64,000 bases of DNA, taken from Enterobacteriaceae endosymbiont of Donacia proxima (GTDB lineage Bacteria; Pseudomonadota; Gammaproteobacteria; Enterobacterales; Enterobacteriaceae). The stretch covers positions 2,313 through 66,312 of the forward strand of contig NZ_CP046198.1 in assembly GCF_012569285.1 (NCBI RefSeq). Direction: 5' to 3'. The notes under the pieces are model-generated. The model saw nothing but the letters and a program-made list of their open reading frames with translations, searched no databases and was not told the origin of the DNA. Positions 1-11,317 of the stretch are shown here, in pieces; position 1 is the first letter of the stretch, and each line of letters begins with the position of its first letter. Made by a program: the position numbers and the translations under genes.

Positions 1-7
1 GATATTT

Positions 8-2981
<2,974 letters not shown>

Positions 2982-3015
2982 AGTTATTAAAATATTAAAT
3001 AATATTTATAAAAAA

Positions 3016-3132
3016 TCCTGGTATAAATAACATAATGGTACCACCTGAATCCATTCCGAACTCAGAAGTGAAATATTATAGTGCCGATGGTAGTGTGAGG
3101 TCTCCTCATGTGAGAGTAGGTAAATACCAGGA
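3016..3132 (+). rRNA. rrf: 5S ribosomal RNA
   Basis: 5S rRNA of the large ribosomal subunit. The TCCTGGTAT at the 5' end pairs with ATACCAGGA at the 3' end to form helix I. The conserved internal blocks CCACCTGAATCCATTCCGAA and GAACTCAGAAGTGAAA are present, as is the GCCGATGGTAGTGTG segment. It lies about 50 bases after the 23S gene and 23 bases before murB, so it is co-transcribed with the 23S gene. Ends are set by the terminal helix. Confidence 0.95.
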
Positions 3133-3155
3133 TAAAGTTGAAATTTTATATAATT

Positions 3156-4202
3156 ATGTCATATATAAATAATTCATTAAAAATATTAAATACTTTTAAT
3201 TTAAAAGTTAATGTATATAAAGTATTTATAATTAAAAATTTACAAAAATTATGTCAGTTATGGGAAAAATATGAAAAAAAATGTTATCCTTGTTTAGTTT
3301 TAGGAGAAGGAAGTAATGTTTTATTTTTAAATAATTTTTATGGATTAATTATTTTTAATAGAATTAAAGGTATTTATATCAGAGAATCTAAAAAATATTG
3401 GGATTTACATGTAAATTCTGGAGAAAATTGGCATAAATTAGTTAAATTTACTTTAAAAAGTAAAATTTATGGTTTAGAAAATTTAGCATTAATACCAGGA
3501 CGTGTTGGTTCAGCATTAATCCAAAATATTGGAGCTTATGGTTCTAGTATAGAAAATTTTTGTAAATATGTTGATGTTATTGATCCTATAAGTAAAAAAA
3601 TTAAAAGATTTAATAACAAAGATTGTCAATTTAAATATAGAGATAGTATTTTTAAACATAAAAATTATAAAAAATATGTTATAATTTCTGTTGGTTTGTT
3701 TTTATCCAAAAAATGGGTTCCAAATTTAAAATATTTTTCTTTAAAACATTTAGAAAATTATCAAATTACTCCTCAAAAGATTTTTAATTATATTTGTAAT
3801 ATAAGAAAAAAAAGAATTCCTCATCCTAAAATTTATGGTAATGCAGGTAGTTTTTTTAAAAATCCTTGTATTTCCTTAAAACAGGGATTTAAATTATTAC
3901 AGATATTTCCTAATATACCTTATACTTTACAAAATAATTGTATTCAATTATCTGCAGGATGGTTAATCAACCAATGTAATTTTAAAAAATATCTTTATAA
4001 AGGAGTTACAGTATATTCCAAACAATCATTAATAATTTTAAATAAATTTAATAACTCCTTAGGTATAGATATATTAAATTTTGCTATTAAAATATATAAT
4101 ACTGTCGGAAATAAATTTGATATTTGGTTAGAACCAGAAGTAAGAATTATAGGTAATTATGGAGAAATAAATCCTCTAATTTATTTTAAAAATAAAAAAT
4201 AA
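3156..4202 (+). CDS. murB: UDP-N-acetylenolpyruvoylglucosamine reductase MurB
   Basis: FAD-dependent cytoplasmic reductase that makes UDP-N-acetylmuramate, the second committed step of peptidoglycan synthesis. The protein has the FAD-binding signature GEGSNVLF near residues 50-57, LENLALIPG in the FAD domain, YRDSIFKH near 161-168 with the catalytic Arg, NAGSFFKNP near 229-237 with the proton-donor Ser, and LEPEVR near the C terminus with the catalytic Glu. With the ATG at 3156 it is 348 aa, against about 342 in E. coli. An upstream TTG at 3138 would add six residues, but the ATG aligns better with the family. It directly follows 5S rRNA as in the E. coli rrnB-murB arrangement and may rely on read-through from the rRNA operon. 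Confidence 0.96.
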   Translation: MSYINNSLKILNTFNLKVNVYKVFIIKNLQKLCQLWEKYEKKCYPCLVLGEGSNVLFLNNFYGLIIFNRIKGIYIRESKKYWDLHVNSGENWHKLVKFTLKSKIYGLENLALIPGRVGSALIQNIGAYGSSIENFCKYVDVIDPISKKIKRFNNKDCQFKYRDSIFKHKNYKKYVIISVGLFLSKKWVPNLKYFSLKHLENYQITPQKIFNYICNIRKKRIPHPKIYGNAGSFFKNPCISLKQGFKLLQIFPNIPYTLQNNCIQLSAGWLINQCNFKKYLYKGVTVYSKQSLIILNKFNNSLGIDILNFAIKIYNTVGNKFDIWLEPEVRIIGNYGEINPLIYFKNKK

Positions 4203-4225
4203 TAACAAAAATTGTATTTTTTATA

Positions 4226-4681
4226 TTAAATACATATTTTTAATCTTTTAATAATAACTTTTAATGCTAAAATATAGCCATAGGAACCTAATCCTGATAT
4301 AACACCACTAGAAATATCTGAAAAAAAAGATTTTTTACGGAATATTTCTCTCTTATATATATTAGTAATATGAACTTCTATAAAAGGAACGTTAATTCCT
4401 AATAAAGTATCACGTAGAGCAATACTAGTATGTGTAAAAGCAGCAGGATTAAAAATAATATAATTAATTTTGTTTTTATATGTTATTAAATAATCTATTA
4501 ATTTATATTCTGCATTAGATTGAAAATGACTTAATTCACAATTTTTTTTATTAATTTTTGTTGACAACATTTTAATAATATCTTGTAAAGATTTATTACC
4601 ATATTTACTAGGCTCTCTAGTACCTAAAAGACTTAAATTAGGACCATTTAAGATTAAAATATGATATTTTTTTTTTTTCAT
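4226..4681 (-). CDS. aroQ: Type II 3-dehydroquinate dehydratase AroQ
   Basis: Converts 3-dehydroquinate to 3-dehydroshikimate, step three of the shikimate route to chorismate and aromatic amino acids. It forms a small dodecameric flavodoxin-like enzyme. The 151-aa protein starts with the signature [17 protein letters not shown] at residues 12-28, which holds the catalytic Tyr27 and the lid Arg22. SNAE at 55-58 and NPAAFTHTS at 78-86 supply further active-site residues. It is unrelated in sequence to the type I enzyme AroD used by E. coli. Its place next to mreB recalls the aroQ-accBC region near mre in other enterobacteria. The start codon is followed by a run of A, and no strong ribosome site is seen. 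Confidence 0.95.
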   Translation of the reverse strand: MKKKKYHILILNGPNLSLLGTREPSKYGNKSLQDIIKMLSTKINKKNCELSHFQSNAEYKLIDYLITYKNKINYIIFNPAAFTHTSIALRDTLLGINVPFIEVHITNIYKREIFRKKSFFSDISSGVISGLGSYGYILALKVIIKRLKICI

Positions 4682-4844
4682 GTTTTTATATTTTATTTTT
4701 TTAAAAAATTTATTTAATTTATAATTTTAATATATTTTAATTTAAAATGTAAATTAATTTTTTTATTTATAATAAATAATATATTTATTATAAATAAAAT
4801 GTTATTATGCATATATATACAAAAATTTAATCTAATCAAAATAA

Positions 4845-5921
<1,077 letters not shown>

Positions 5922-5946
5922 ATTATAATTTTAAGATAATATATTT

Positions 5947-6768
5947 ATGAAATTAATTTTTAATAAGAGGCCTATTTTTAAATTAAGAACAATAATTTTT
6001 ATTATTATATCAATTATTATTATAATTGTTGATATATATTCTAATTTTTTTGTTAAAATAAGATATAAAACTAATCATATTATAAGCCCTATATATTTTA
6101 TTTTAAATAAACCATTTTCTCTCTATGAAAATATATCAAATTTTTTTTTAAAAAAAAAGATTATACAAAAGAATAATAAATATTTATTTAACAAAGTTTT
6201 ACAACAAAATGTACAATTGTATGATTTAAGAGAAGTTAAACAAGAAAATAATGATTTCAGACATATTTTTAAATTACCCCTTTTAAAAGAAAAAATTAGT
6301 ATCTTAGCAAAAATAATACCAATTATATTACCTAGATGTAAAAACGAAATTTTTATTAATAAAGGATTAAAAGATAATATTTTTCCCGGTACAATCGTAC
6401 TTAATGAAAAAGGTGTGGTGGGACAAGTTATATCTAGTAAAAAAACAAGTAGTCAAGTTTTATTAATTTGTAATAAAAATATTTCTTTACCAGTAAAAAT
6501 ACAAAATAGTAATATTACATTTATAATAAATGGGAATGGATGTACAAAATTTTTAAAATCTGAATATATATCTACGGATATAATAATAAAAAAAGGAGAC
6601 ATATTAGTTACATCTGGTTTAGATGAACAATATCCTCAAGGATATCCTGTTGGTACAGTTAATAATATATCTTTTAACAAAGAAAAAAATTTAAATATAA
6701 TTTACGTAAAACCATTTTTACAAATAGAACAAATAAAATATGTATTATTATTAATAAATTCTCAATAA
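5947..6768 (+). CDS. mreC: Rod shape-determining protein MreC, C-terminally short
   Basis: Periplasmic scaffold that links MreB filaments to the wall-synthesis complex. One transmembrane helix at about residues 14-33 is followed by a polar coiled segment (about 68-100) and the beta-rich MreC core with motifs such as NKGLKDNIFPGTIV and GVVGQVI. Length is 273 aa, against 367 in E. coli; the missing part is the poorly conserved C-terminal extension, so the core appears complete. It sits 25 bases after mreB and 3 bases before mreD, which indicates one operon. Confidence 0.93.
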   Translation: MKLIFNKRPIFKLRTIIFIIISIIIIIVDIYSNFFVKIRYKTNHIISPIYFILNKPFSLYENISNFFLKKKIIQKNNKYLFNKVLQQNVQLYDLREVKQENNDFRHIFKLPLLKEKISILAKIIPIILPRCKNEIFINKGLKDNIFPGTIVLNEKGVVGQVISSKKTSSQVLLICNKNISLPVKIQNSNITFIINGNGCTKFLKSEYISTDIIIKKGDILVTSGLDEQYPQGYPVGTVNNISFNKEKNLNIIYVKPFLQIEQIKYVLLLINSQ

Positions 6769-6771
6769 AAC

Positions 6772-7254
6772 ATGAAAAATTATTTATTTAAATTATTTAT
6801 TTATATAACATTTATAATATCATTGTTTTTACAAATTATTTTTAGTAAAAATAATAATATTATTTTACATATACAATGGTTAACATTAATTTTAATTTGT
6901 TGGCTTATATGCAACCCATATAATATTAATATTATCACTAGTTTTTTTATTGGATTAGTAATAGATTTTTTTACAAATTATGTTTTAGGATTACATAGTC
7001 TCTTACTATGTATAATAACATATTTTTTATTATATAATTATAAAATAATTATAAATCTAAATTTAATTTGTAAATTATTATTTATAACTAGTATTTTTTT
7101 CTTAATTAATTTAACTATTTATAATATAAATAATGTTAGTTTTAATTATGTAAAATTACTTTTACAAAGTATTTTAAATAGTTTTATATGGATTATTATT
7201 TATCTATATTTTAAAAAAGTATATTTTAAGTATAAAAATTATTCGTCTTTTTAA
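6772..7254 (+). CDS. mreD: Rod shape-determining membrane protein MreD
   Basis: Small inner-membrane subunit of the elongasome, working with MreC, RodA and PBP2. The 160-aa protein (E. coli 162) is almost entirely hydrophobic with about five membrane helices. Recognition rests on length, topology, position immediately after mreC and the family-like segments NPYNINIITSFFIGLVIDFF and VLGLHSLLLCI. The sequence has drifted heavily toward Ile, Leu, Phe and Asn. The operon ends here at a strong hairpin. Confidence 0.9.
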   Translation: MKNYLFKLFIYITFIISLFLQIIFSKNNNIILHIQWLTLILICWLICNPYNINIITSFFIGLVIDFFTNYVLGLHSLLLCIITYFLLYNYKIIINLNLICKLLFITSIFFLINLTIYNINNVSFNYVKLLLQSILNSFIWIIIYLYFKKVYFKYKNYSSF

Positions 7255-7256
7255 AA

Positions 7257-7290
7257 AAGAAACATTATCCTTTAAAGGATAATGTTTCTT
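7257..7290. terminator. Bidirectional terminator between mreD and tusE
   Basis: A nearly perfect inverted repeat, AAGAAACATTATCC paired with GGATAATGTTTCTT around TTTAAA, forms a stem of about 15 bp with a very short loop. It starts three bases after the mreD stop codon. T-rich sequence follows on the plus strand (TTTATTAGTTTTTTT) and an A-run precedes it, so it can end both the mreBCD and the convergent tusE transcript. Its GC content is clearly above the flanking spacer. Confidence 0.75.
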
Positions 7291-7327
7291 AGTTTATTAG
7301 TTTTTTTATAAAACTATTTTTTGTTTA

Positions 7328-7597
7328 TTATAAACAAATATTACTTTGTGGAAGTCCAGCTATTTTAGATGCTTGTTTTATAACCCCATTGGGAAATAGA
7401 TTAAATAAAATGATACTATTCCATTCTATATCTTTATATTTTTTCTTTAACTCATTAATGAGTATTTTCATATTTGGATGTATATTATATTTAAAATATA
7501 AATAACGTAATACATATATTATTTTCCAATGATTATCATTTAATTTAATTTTTTCTAAATTAGCTATATTAGTAGCTATTTTTATGTTCCATAACAT
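7328..7597 (-). CDS. tusE: Sulfur relay protein TusE (DsrC family), short N terminus
   Basis: TusE takes persulfide sulfur from the TusBCD complex and passes it to MnmA for 2-thiolation of U34 in Lys, Glu and Gln tRNAs. The 89-aa protein matches the DsrC fold through HWKIIYVLRYLYFKYNIHP and ends FPNGVIKQASKIAGLPQSNICL-like, keeping the penultimate Cys88 that carries the sulfur. E. coli TusE is 109 aa; about 20 N-terminal residues are absent. An in-frame stop at 7610-7612 rules out a simple upstream start. The neighbouring tRNA-Ser(UGA) repeats the E. coli tusE-serT region. The C-terminal swinging arm looks intact, so I read it as functional. Confidence 0.88.
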   Translation of the reverse strand: MLWNIKIATNIANLEKIKLNDNHWKIIYVLRYLYFKYNIHPNMKILINELKKKYKDIEWNSIILFNLFPNGVIKQASKIAGLPQSNICL

Positions 7598-7650
7598 ATT
7601 ATTATTTTTTTACATATAAATACATTTTAATAAATTAATTAATATTATTA

Positions 7651-7734
7651 GGAGGAAGAGAGATTCGAACTCTCGAATAGTTTCCTATTTCCGGTTTTCA
7701 AGACCGGTGCCTTCAACCACTCGGCCATTCCTCC
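7651..7734 (-). tRNA. serT: tRNA-Ser(UGA)
   Basis: An 84-nt cloverleaf with acceptor stem GGAGGAA/TTCCTCC, a D arm GGCCGAGTGGTTGAAGGC typical of serine tRNAs, anticodon stem CCGGT-CTTGAAA-ACCGG giving anticodon UGA, a long variable arm and T arm GAGAGTTCGAATCTCTC. No CCA is encoded. It reads UCA and UCG codons. It lies between tusE and rsmI, with tusE next to it as in E. coli. Confidence 0.95.
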
Positions 7735-7822
7735 AAATTTTATATATAAAACTAATTATTACATGTATAATAATATATTTAATAAAAAAATTAAAGTTAA
7801 TATTTTAATTAATTAGTAATAT

Positions 7823-8686
7823 ATGAAAAAAAATAATATTAAATCAGGTAATTTATATGTAGTAGCAACACCAATAGGTAATTATGATGATATAAGTAAA
7901 AGAGCATTAATTACTTTAAATAAAGTGGATTTTATTTTAGCAGAAGATACTAGAAAAACAGGATTAATATTAAAATATTTTAATATTAAAAAGAAATTAT
8001 ATTCATATTATGAATATAATGAAAGAAAAAATGCAAAATTTTTTTTAGAAAAAATTAAACAAGGATATGATACAGCATTAGTATCAGATTCAGGAACTCC
8101 ATTAATTAATGATCCCGGATATAGAATTATTAAATTATGTCGTAAAAAATATACTGATATAAAAATTATACCAATACCAGGACCTTGTTCTGCTATATCA
8201 GCTTTATCTGTCTCAGGTTTACCAACAAATAGATTTTGTTATGAAGGTTTTTTACCATATAAAAAAAATAAAAGAATTAAAAGATTACAAGAATTAAAAT
8301 TAGAATATAGAACTATAATTATTTATGAATCAACTCACAGATTACTAAAATGTTTATATGATATAAAAAATATTTTTGGAAAAAATAGATATTTAGTAAT
8401 TGCTAGAGAATTAACAAAAAAATGGGAAAATATTCATGGAGATAATATATCTAATTTAATTAGATGGATTGAATTAGATTTAAATAAAATAAAAGGAGAA
8501 ATTATTCTAATTATTAATGGATATAAAATATTATCTAAAACAAATTTAGAATTATCTCCAAAAGTAATAAAAACATTATTCGATTTAAATAAAGAATTAT
8601 CAATAAAAAAAGCAATAAATATCACTGCAAAAATATATTCTATTAAAAGAAATTTATTATATGAATTTTATATAAAAAATAAATAG
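7823..8686 (+). CDS. rsmI: 16S rRNA 2'-O-methyltransferase RsmI
   Basis: S-adenosylmethionine-dependent tetrapyrrole-methylase-family enzyme that methylates the ribose of C1402 in 16S rRNA at the decoding centre. The 287-aa protein (E. coli 286) has the family motifs VATPIGN at 14-20, AEDTRKTG at 40-47, SDSGTPLINDPG at 88-99 and PIPGPCSAISAL at 118-129, which form the cofactor pocket. The C-terminal quarter is more divergent and Lys/Ile rich. It is followed within about 40 bases by the RNase P RNA gene, as yraL and rnpB are neighbours in E. coli. Confidence 0.96.
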   Translation: MKKNNIKSGNLYVVATPIGNYDDISKRALITLNKVDFILAEDTRKTGLILKYFNIKKKLYSYYEYNERKNAKFFLEKIKQGYDTALVSDSGTPLINDPGYRIIKLCRKKYTDIKIIPIPGPCSAISALSVSGLPTNRFCYEGFLPYKKNKRIKRLQELKLEYRTIIIYESTHRLLKCLYDIKNIFGKNRYLVIARELTKKWENIHGDNISNLIRWIELDLNKIKGEIILIINGYKILSKTNLELSPKVIKTLFDLNKELSIKKAINITAKIYSIKRNLLYEFYIKNK

Positions 8687-8706
8687 TAATTAATATTATT
8701 ATAAGT

Positions 8707-8712
8707 TATAAT
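8707..8712 (+). promoter_or_regulatory. Probable -10 element of rnpB
   Basis: A consensus TATAAT lies 12 bases before the inferred 5' end of RNase P RNA. No clear -35 box is visible at the right distance, where the tail of rsmI is read. The spacing fits the expected transcription start but AT-rich context makes chance matches common. Confidence 0.35.
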
Positions 8713-8723
8713 AATGTTTTGTT

Positions 8724-9077
8724 AAAGTTAATAAAAAACAGTCGCTTTTATCACAAAAAATAAAAGAGGAAAGTCCGGACTCCGCAGGGTATGGTGCCAG
8801 ATAATTACTGGGAAGTGTAAACTTACGAATAGTGCAACAGAAAAAATACCGCCATAGTATAAAAAAAATAAAATGTGGTAAGGGTGAAAAGGTATGGTAA
8901 AAGCATACCGATATATTAGTAATAATATATGTCGATGTAAACTCCACCAGGAGCAAGGCTAAATATAAGTTTGTATAACCCGTACTATAAACTTGGGTAA
9001 GCTGCTTGAAATAATAAGTAATTATTATTCTAGATAAATGACTGTTCTAGACAGAATCCGGCTTAAAAAATAACTTT
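8724..9077 (+). ncRNA. rnpB: RNase P RNA (M1 RNA, type A)
   Basis: Catalytic RNA that removes 5' leaders from precursor tRNAs. Conserved cores are present in order: AGAGGAAAGTCCGGACTCC (P4/J3 region, from 8764), GGTGCCAG, AGTGCAACAGAAA, GTAAGGGTGAAA, GTAAACTCCACCAGGAGCAA, and the 3' block AGATAAATGACTGTTCTAGACAGAATCCGGCTTA. The AAAGTTA at 8724-8730 pairs with TAACTTT at 9071-9077 to form P1, which sets both ends. Peripheral helices are shorter and A/T-rich compared with E. coli (377 nt there, about 354 here). Confidence 0.95.
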
Positions 9078-9083
9078 ATAATT

Positions 9084-9116
9084 AGCATAATTTTCTTATT
9101 TAAAATTATGCTTTTT
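9084..9116 (+). terminator. Terminator of rnpB, overlapping the folD stop
   Basis: AGCATAATTTT (9084-9094) and AAAATTATGCT (9102-9112) form a perfect 11-bp stem with a 7-base loop, directly followed by a T-run at 9112-9116 on the plus strand. This is a standard intrinsic terminator seven bases after the P1 helix of RNase P RNA. The 3' arm covers the last codons and stop of the convergent folD gene. Confidence 0.75.
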
Positions 9117-9954
9117 CATAAGCATATAAAATATTTTTCATTAAAGTAGCTACAGTAATTGGACCTATTCCTCCAGGAACTGGAGTAATATAAGAAGCTC
9201 TTTTTTTAGCTTGTTCAAAATGAACATCACCTATAATTTTATTATTATTAATTCTATTAATCCCAACATCTATTACAATAGCACCTAATTTAATCCAATT
9301 ACCTGGTATAAAATTAGGTTTACCCACTGCTACTATTAGTAAATCGGCATATCCTATATAATAGCGTAAATTTTTTGTAAAACGATGTGTAATAGTAATA
9401 GTACATCCAGCTAATAATAATTCCATAGCTATAGGACGACCTACTATATTAGAAGCACCTACAATTACAGTATTTAGTCCATAAGTATTAATTTTATAAT
9501 ATTTTAATAATTGTAATATTCCTAAAGAAGTACAAGGTCGTAATAATGGAGCTCTTTGACATAAACGACCAATATTATAAGGATGAAAACCATCAACATC
9601 TTTTTTAGGATCTATTGTTTCAATTATTTTTATAAAATTAATTTGTTTAGGTAATGGTAGTTGTACTAAAATACCATCAATATATTTATTTTTATTTAAA
9701 AAATTAATTATTTTTATTATTTTATATTCATTAATTTTATTTGATAAATCATAATTATCATAAAAAAATCCTAATTTTTTACATATTTTTAATTTATTTT
9801 TTACATAAATTTTAGATGCTGAATTATGTCCTACTAATATTACTCCTAAACCGGGTTTCCTTTGTTTAAAAAATAAAATATTTTTCATTTTTTTATATAT
9901 GTTAATATATATTTTTTCTGCGATAACATGTCCGTTAATAACTTTAGCATTCAT
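9106..9954 (-). CDS. folD: Methylenetetrahydrofolate dehydrogenase/cyclohydrolase FolD
   Basis: Bifunctional enzyme interconverting 5,10-methylene-, methenyl- and 10-formyl-tetrahydrofolate. It supplies formyl groups for initiator tRNA and purines. The 282-aa protein (E. coli 288) keeps [14 protein letters not shown] with the catalytic Lys54, [16 protein letters not shown] at 118-127, RPCTSLGI, the NADP-binding GASNIVGRP at 166-174 and [15 protein letters not shown] near the end. It pairs functionally with glyA, the main one-carbon donor, also in this window. tRNA-Arg(UCU) lies upstream on the other strand, as folD and argU are close in E. coli. Confidence 0.97.
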   Translation of the reverse strand: MNAKVINGHVIAEKIYINIYKKMKNILFFKQRKPGLGVILVGHNSASKIYVKNKLKICKKLGFFYDNYDLSNKINEYKIIKIINFLNKNKYIDGILVQLPLPKQINFIKIIETIDPKKDVDGFHPYNIGRLCQRAPLLRPCTSLGILQLLKYYKINTYGLNTVIVGASNIVGRPIAMELLLAGCTITITHRFTKNLRYYIGYADLLIVAVGKPNFIPGNWIKLGAIVIDVGINRINNNKIIGDVHFEQAKKRASYITPVPGGIGPITVATLMKNILYAYEKA

Positions 9955-10002
9955 TTGATATAACTCATTATAAAAAATAATAAATAAAATAATTTAATTA
10001 AT

Positions 10003-10032
10003 TTGAATATATATTACAATATATGGTATATT
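10003..10032 (+). promoter_or_regulatory. Putative sigma-70 promoter of tRNA-Arg(UCU)
   Basis: TTGAAT at 10003-10008 and TATATT at 10027-10032 are spaced by 18 bases and lie 15 bases before the tRNA. Both boxes match five or four of six consensus positions. Spacing and position fit, but the surrounding AT bias lowers confidence. Confidence 0.45.
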
Positions 10033-10047
10033 ACTGGTAATATTTTT

Positions 10048-10121
10048 GCGCTCTTAGCTCAGTTGGATAGAGCAATAGCCTTCTAAGCTATTTGTCACAG
10101 GTTCAAATCCTGTAGAGCGCA
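10048..10121 (+). tRNA. argU: tRNA-Arg(UCU)
   Basis: A 74-nt cloverleaf: acceptor GCGCTCT/AGAGCGC plus discriminator A, D arm with AGCTCAGTTGGATAGAGC, anticodon loop CTTCTAA between ATAGC and GCTAT (anticodon UCU) and T arm ACAGGTTCAAATCCTGT. It reads AGA and AGG. AGA is a common arginine codon in these genes, so this normally rare tRNA should be a major one here. Confidence 0.96.
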
Positions 10122-10996
10122 AAATTTAGATAAAATAATTTTTCTTAAAATAAGAAATTTATTTATTATTTTTAATCTATAATTTAGAAAATTTAATTCT
10201 TTTATTAAATGAAAAATATTTTTAATCTTAGTATATAAAAGTAAAAAAAATGAACTAGAGATTAAAAAATTAGTATTTTCAATATTTTTAAAAATTTAGT
10301 TAAAGTAAATAATTTTAATAAATGTAAAATTTTTTGATACTTATTAAGTTTATTAAATTAAAAACTTAATATAATTTTAAATTATTTTTAATATTTTTTA
10401 GTTTTTTCATGATCCTTTTTTTTAAACACAAAAATAATATATTTTTTTAAAAATTTTTATTTTTTAAAAAATACTATTTCAGTAGATTTTAATTATAAAA
10501 AAATTTTAAATTTTTTAATAAATACATTAAAAATTATTTTTAATATGAATTATCATAAATTTTAATTTATATATTTTCTTGTTTTTAAAATTTTTAAATA
10601 ACCTATAATTATAGGTAGTTAAGTTTTTAGTTTTAATAAACTAATAATTAATAAAAAATAGAAATAATCCTCTTAAGAAAAATATATTTTCAAATATTAT
10701 TTTTAATAATAAAATTATTTTTTGTATATTATACTTAATAAAATTACTTATTATTTAAAATAATAATCTTTTCTCAAATTACTAAAATTTTTAAAACTAT
10801 ATTTATTAATTTGATATAAAAAAATCAAAATTATTATATTTTACATCTTACTTTTTTAGGTAAAAAAAAATCTTTTTTATAAAAATGTATTATTTATTAC
10901 ATATTAAAATATAAATAAATATATATAGTATTTGAAATAAATTTGCAAATACAATATTTAAATATAATATCGATAAAATTAAAATACACCTGATTT
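10122..10996. other. Gene-free AT-rich stretch, the longest in the window
   Basis: About 875 bases between tRNA-Arg(UCU) and tRNA-Lys(UUU) hold no open frame of meaningful length and no recognisable RNA. Composition is almost pure A and T with frequent stops in all frames. Two structures stand out: a weak hairpin TTCTTAAAATAAGAA at about 10143-10156 just after the tRNA, perhaps its terminator, and a perfect 16-base palindrome ACCTATAATTATAGGT at 10601-10616. The likely explanation is the remains of several eroded genes, since the flanking tRNAs belong to regions that are far apart in E. coli. Confidence 0.6.
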
Positions 10997-11069
10997 TGGG
11001 TCGTACAGGATTTGAACCTGTGACCAATTGATTAAAAGTCAACTGCTCTACCAACTGAGCTAACGACCC
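10997..11069 (-). tRNA. lysV: tRNA-Lys(UUU)
   Basis: A 73-nt cloverleaf with acceptor GGGTCGT/ACGACCC and discriminator A, anticodon loop CTTTTAA (anticodon UUU) and T arm CACAGGTTCAAATCCTGT. It is almost identical to E. coli tRNA-Lys. Lysine codons are extremely frequent here, and the U34 of this tRNA is the target of the TusA-TusE thiolation relay. It follows tRNA-Val(UAC) on the same strand, matching the valUXY-lysV cluster beside gltX in E. coli. Confidence 0.96.
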
Positions 11070-11100
11070 AAATATGTTTTATAAATTTTATTAAAATTTA

Positions 11101-11173
11101 TGGGTGATGACGGAATTGAACCGCCGACCTCCTCCTTGTAAGGGAGATACTCTACCAACTGAGCTAATCACCC
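11101..11173 (-). tRNA. tRNA-Val(UAC)
   Basis: A 73-nt cloverleaf: acceptor GGGTGAT/ATCACCC with discriminator A, D arm AGCTCAGTTGGTAGAG, anticodon stem-loop CTCC-CTTACAA-GGAG giving UAC, and T arm GGCGGTTCAATTCCGTC with the usual G-T and mismatched closing pairs. It is the first tRNA of a Val-Lys pair reading away from gltX. One copy remains of the three found in E. coli. Confidence 0.95.
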
Positions 11174-11192
11174 AAAATATAATACTTACATG

Positions 11193-11219
11193 CTATTATT
11201 TTTATTACTAATATGTCAA
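11193..11219 (-). promoter_or_regulatory. Putative promoter of the tRNA-Val/tRNA-Lys pair
   Basis: On the minus strand a perfect TTGACA (complement of 11214-11219) is followed after about 15 bases by TAATAG (complement of 11193-11198), some 20 bases upstream of tRNA-Val. The -35 box is exact. The spacer is short of the ideal 17, so the -10 assignment is uncertain. Confidence 0.4.
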
Positions 11220-11317
11220 TATTTTTATTAAAAATTTTAAAATTAAAATATATAACTATTACATTATAATATATATATATTATAATATAAAATTAAAAAT
11301 TAATAATTTTATACATT

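Noticed and set aside
5947-6768. mreC as a truncated pseudogene
   Set aside because: The core beta domains are complete and the operon is intact; only the variable C-terminal extension is missing.
8699-8956. An 85-codon frame antisense to RNase P RNA
   Set aside because: The locus is clearly rnpB on the plus strand, and the frame has no ribosome site or protein features.
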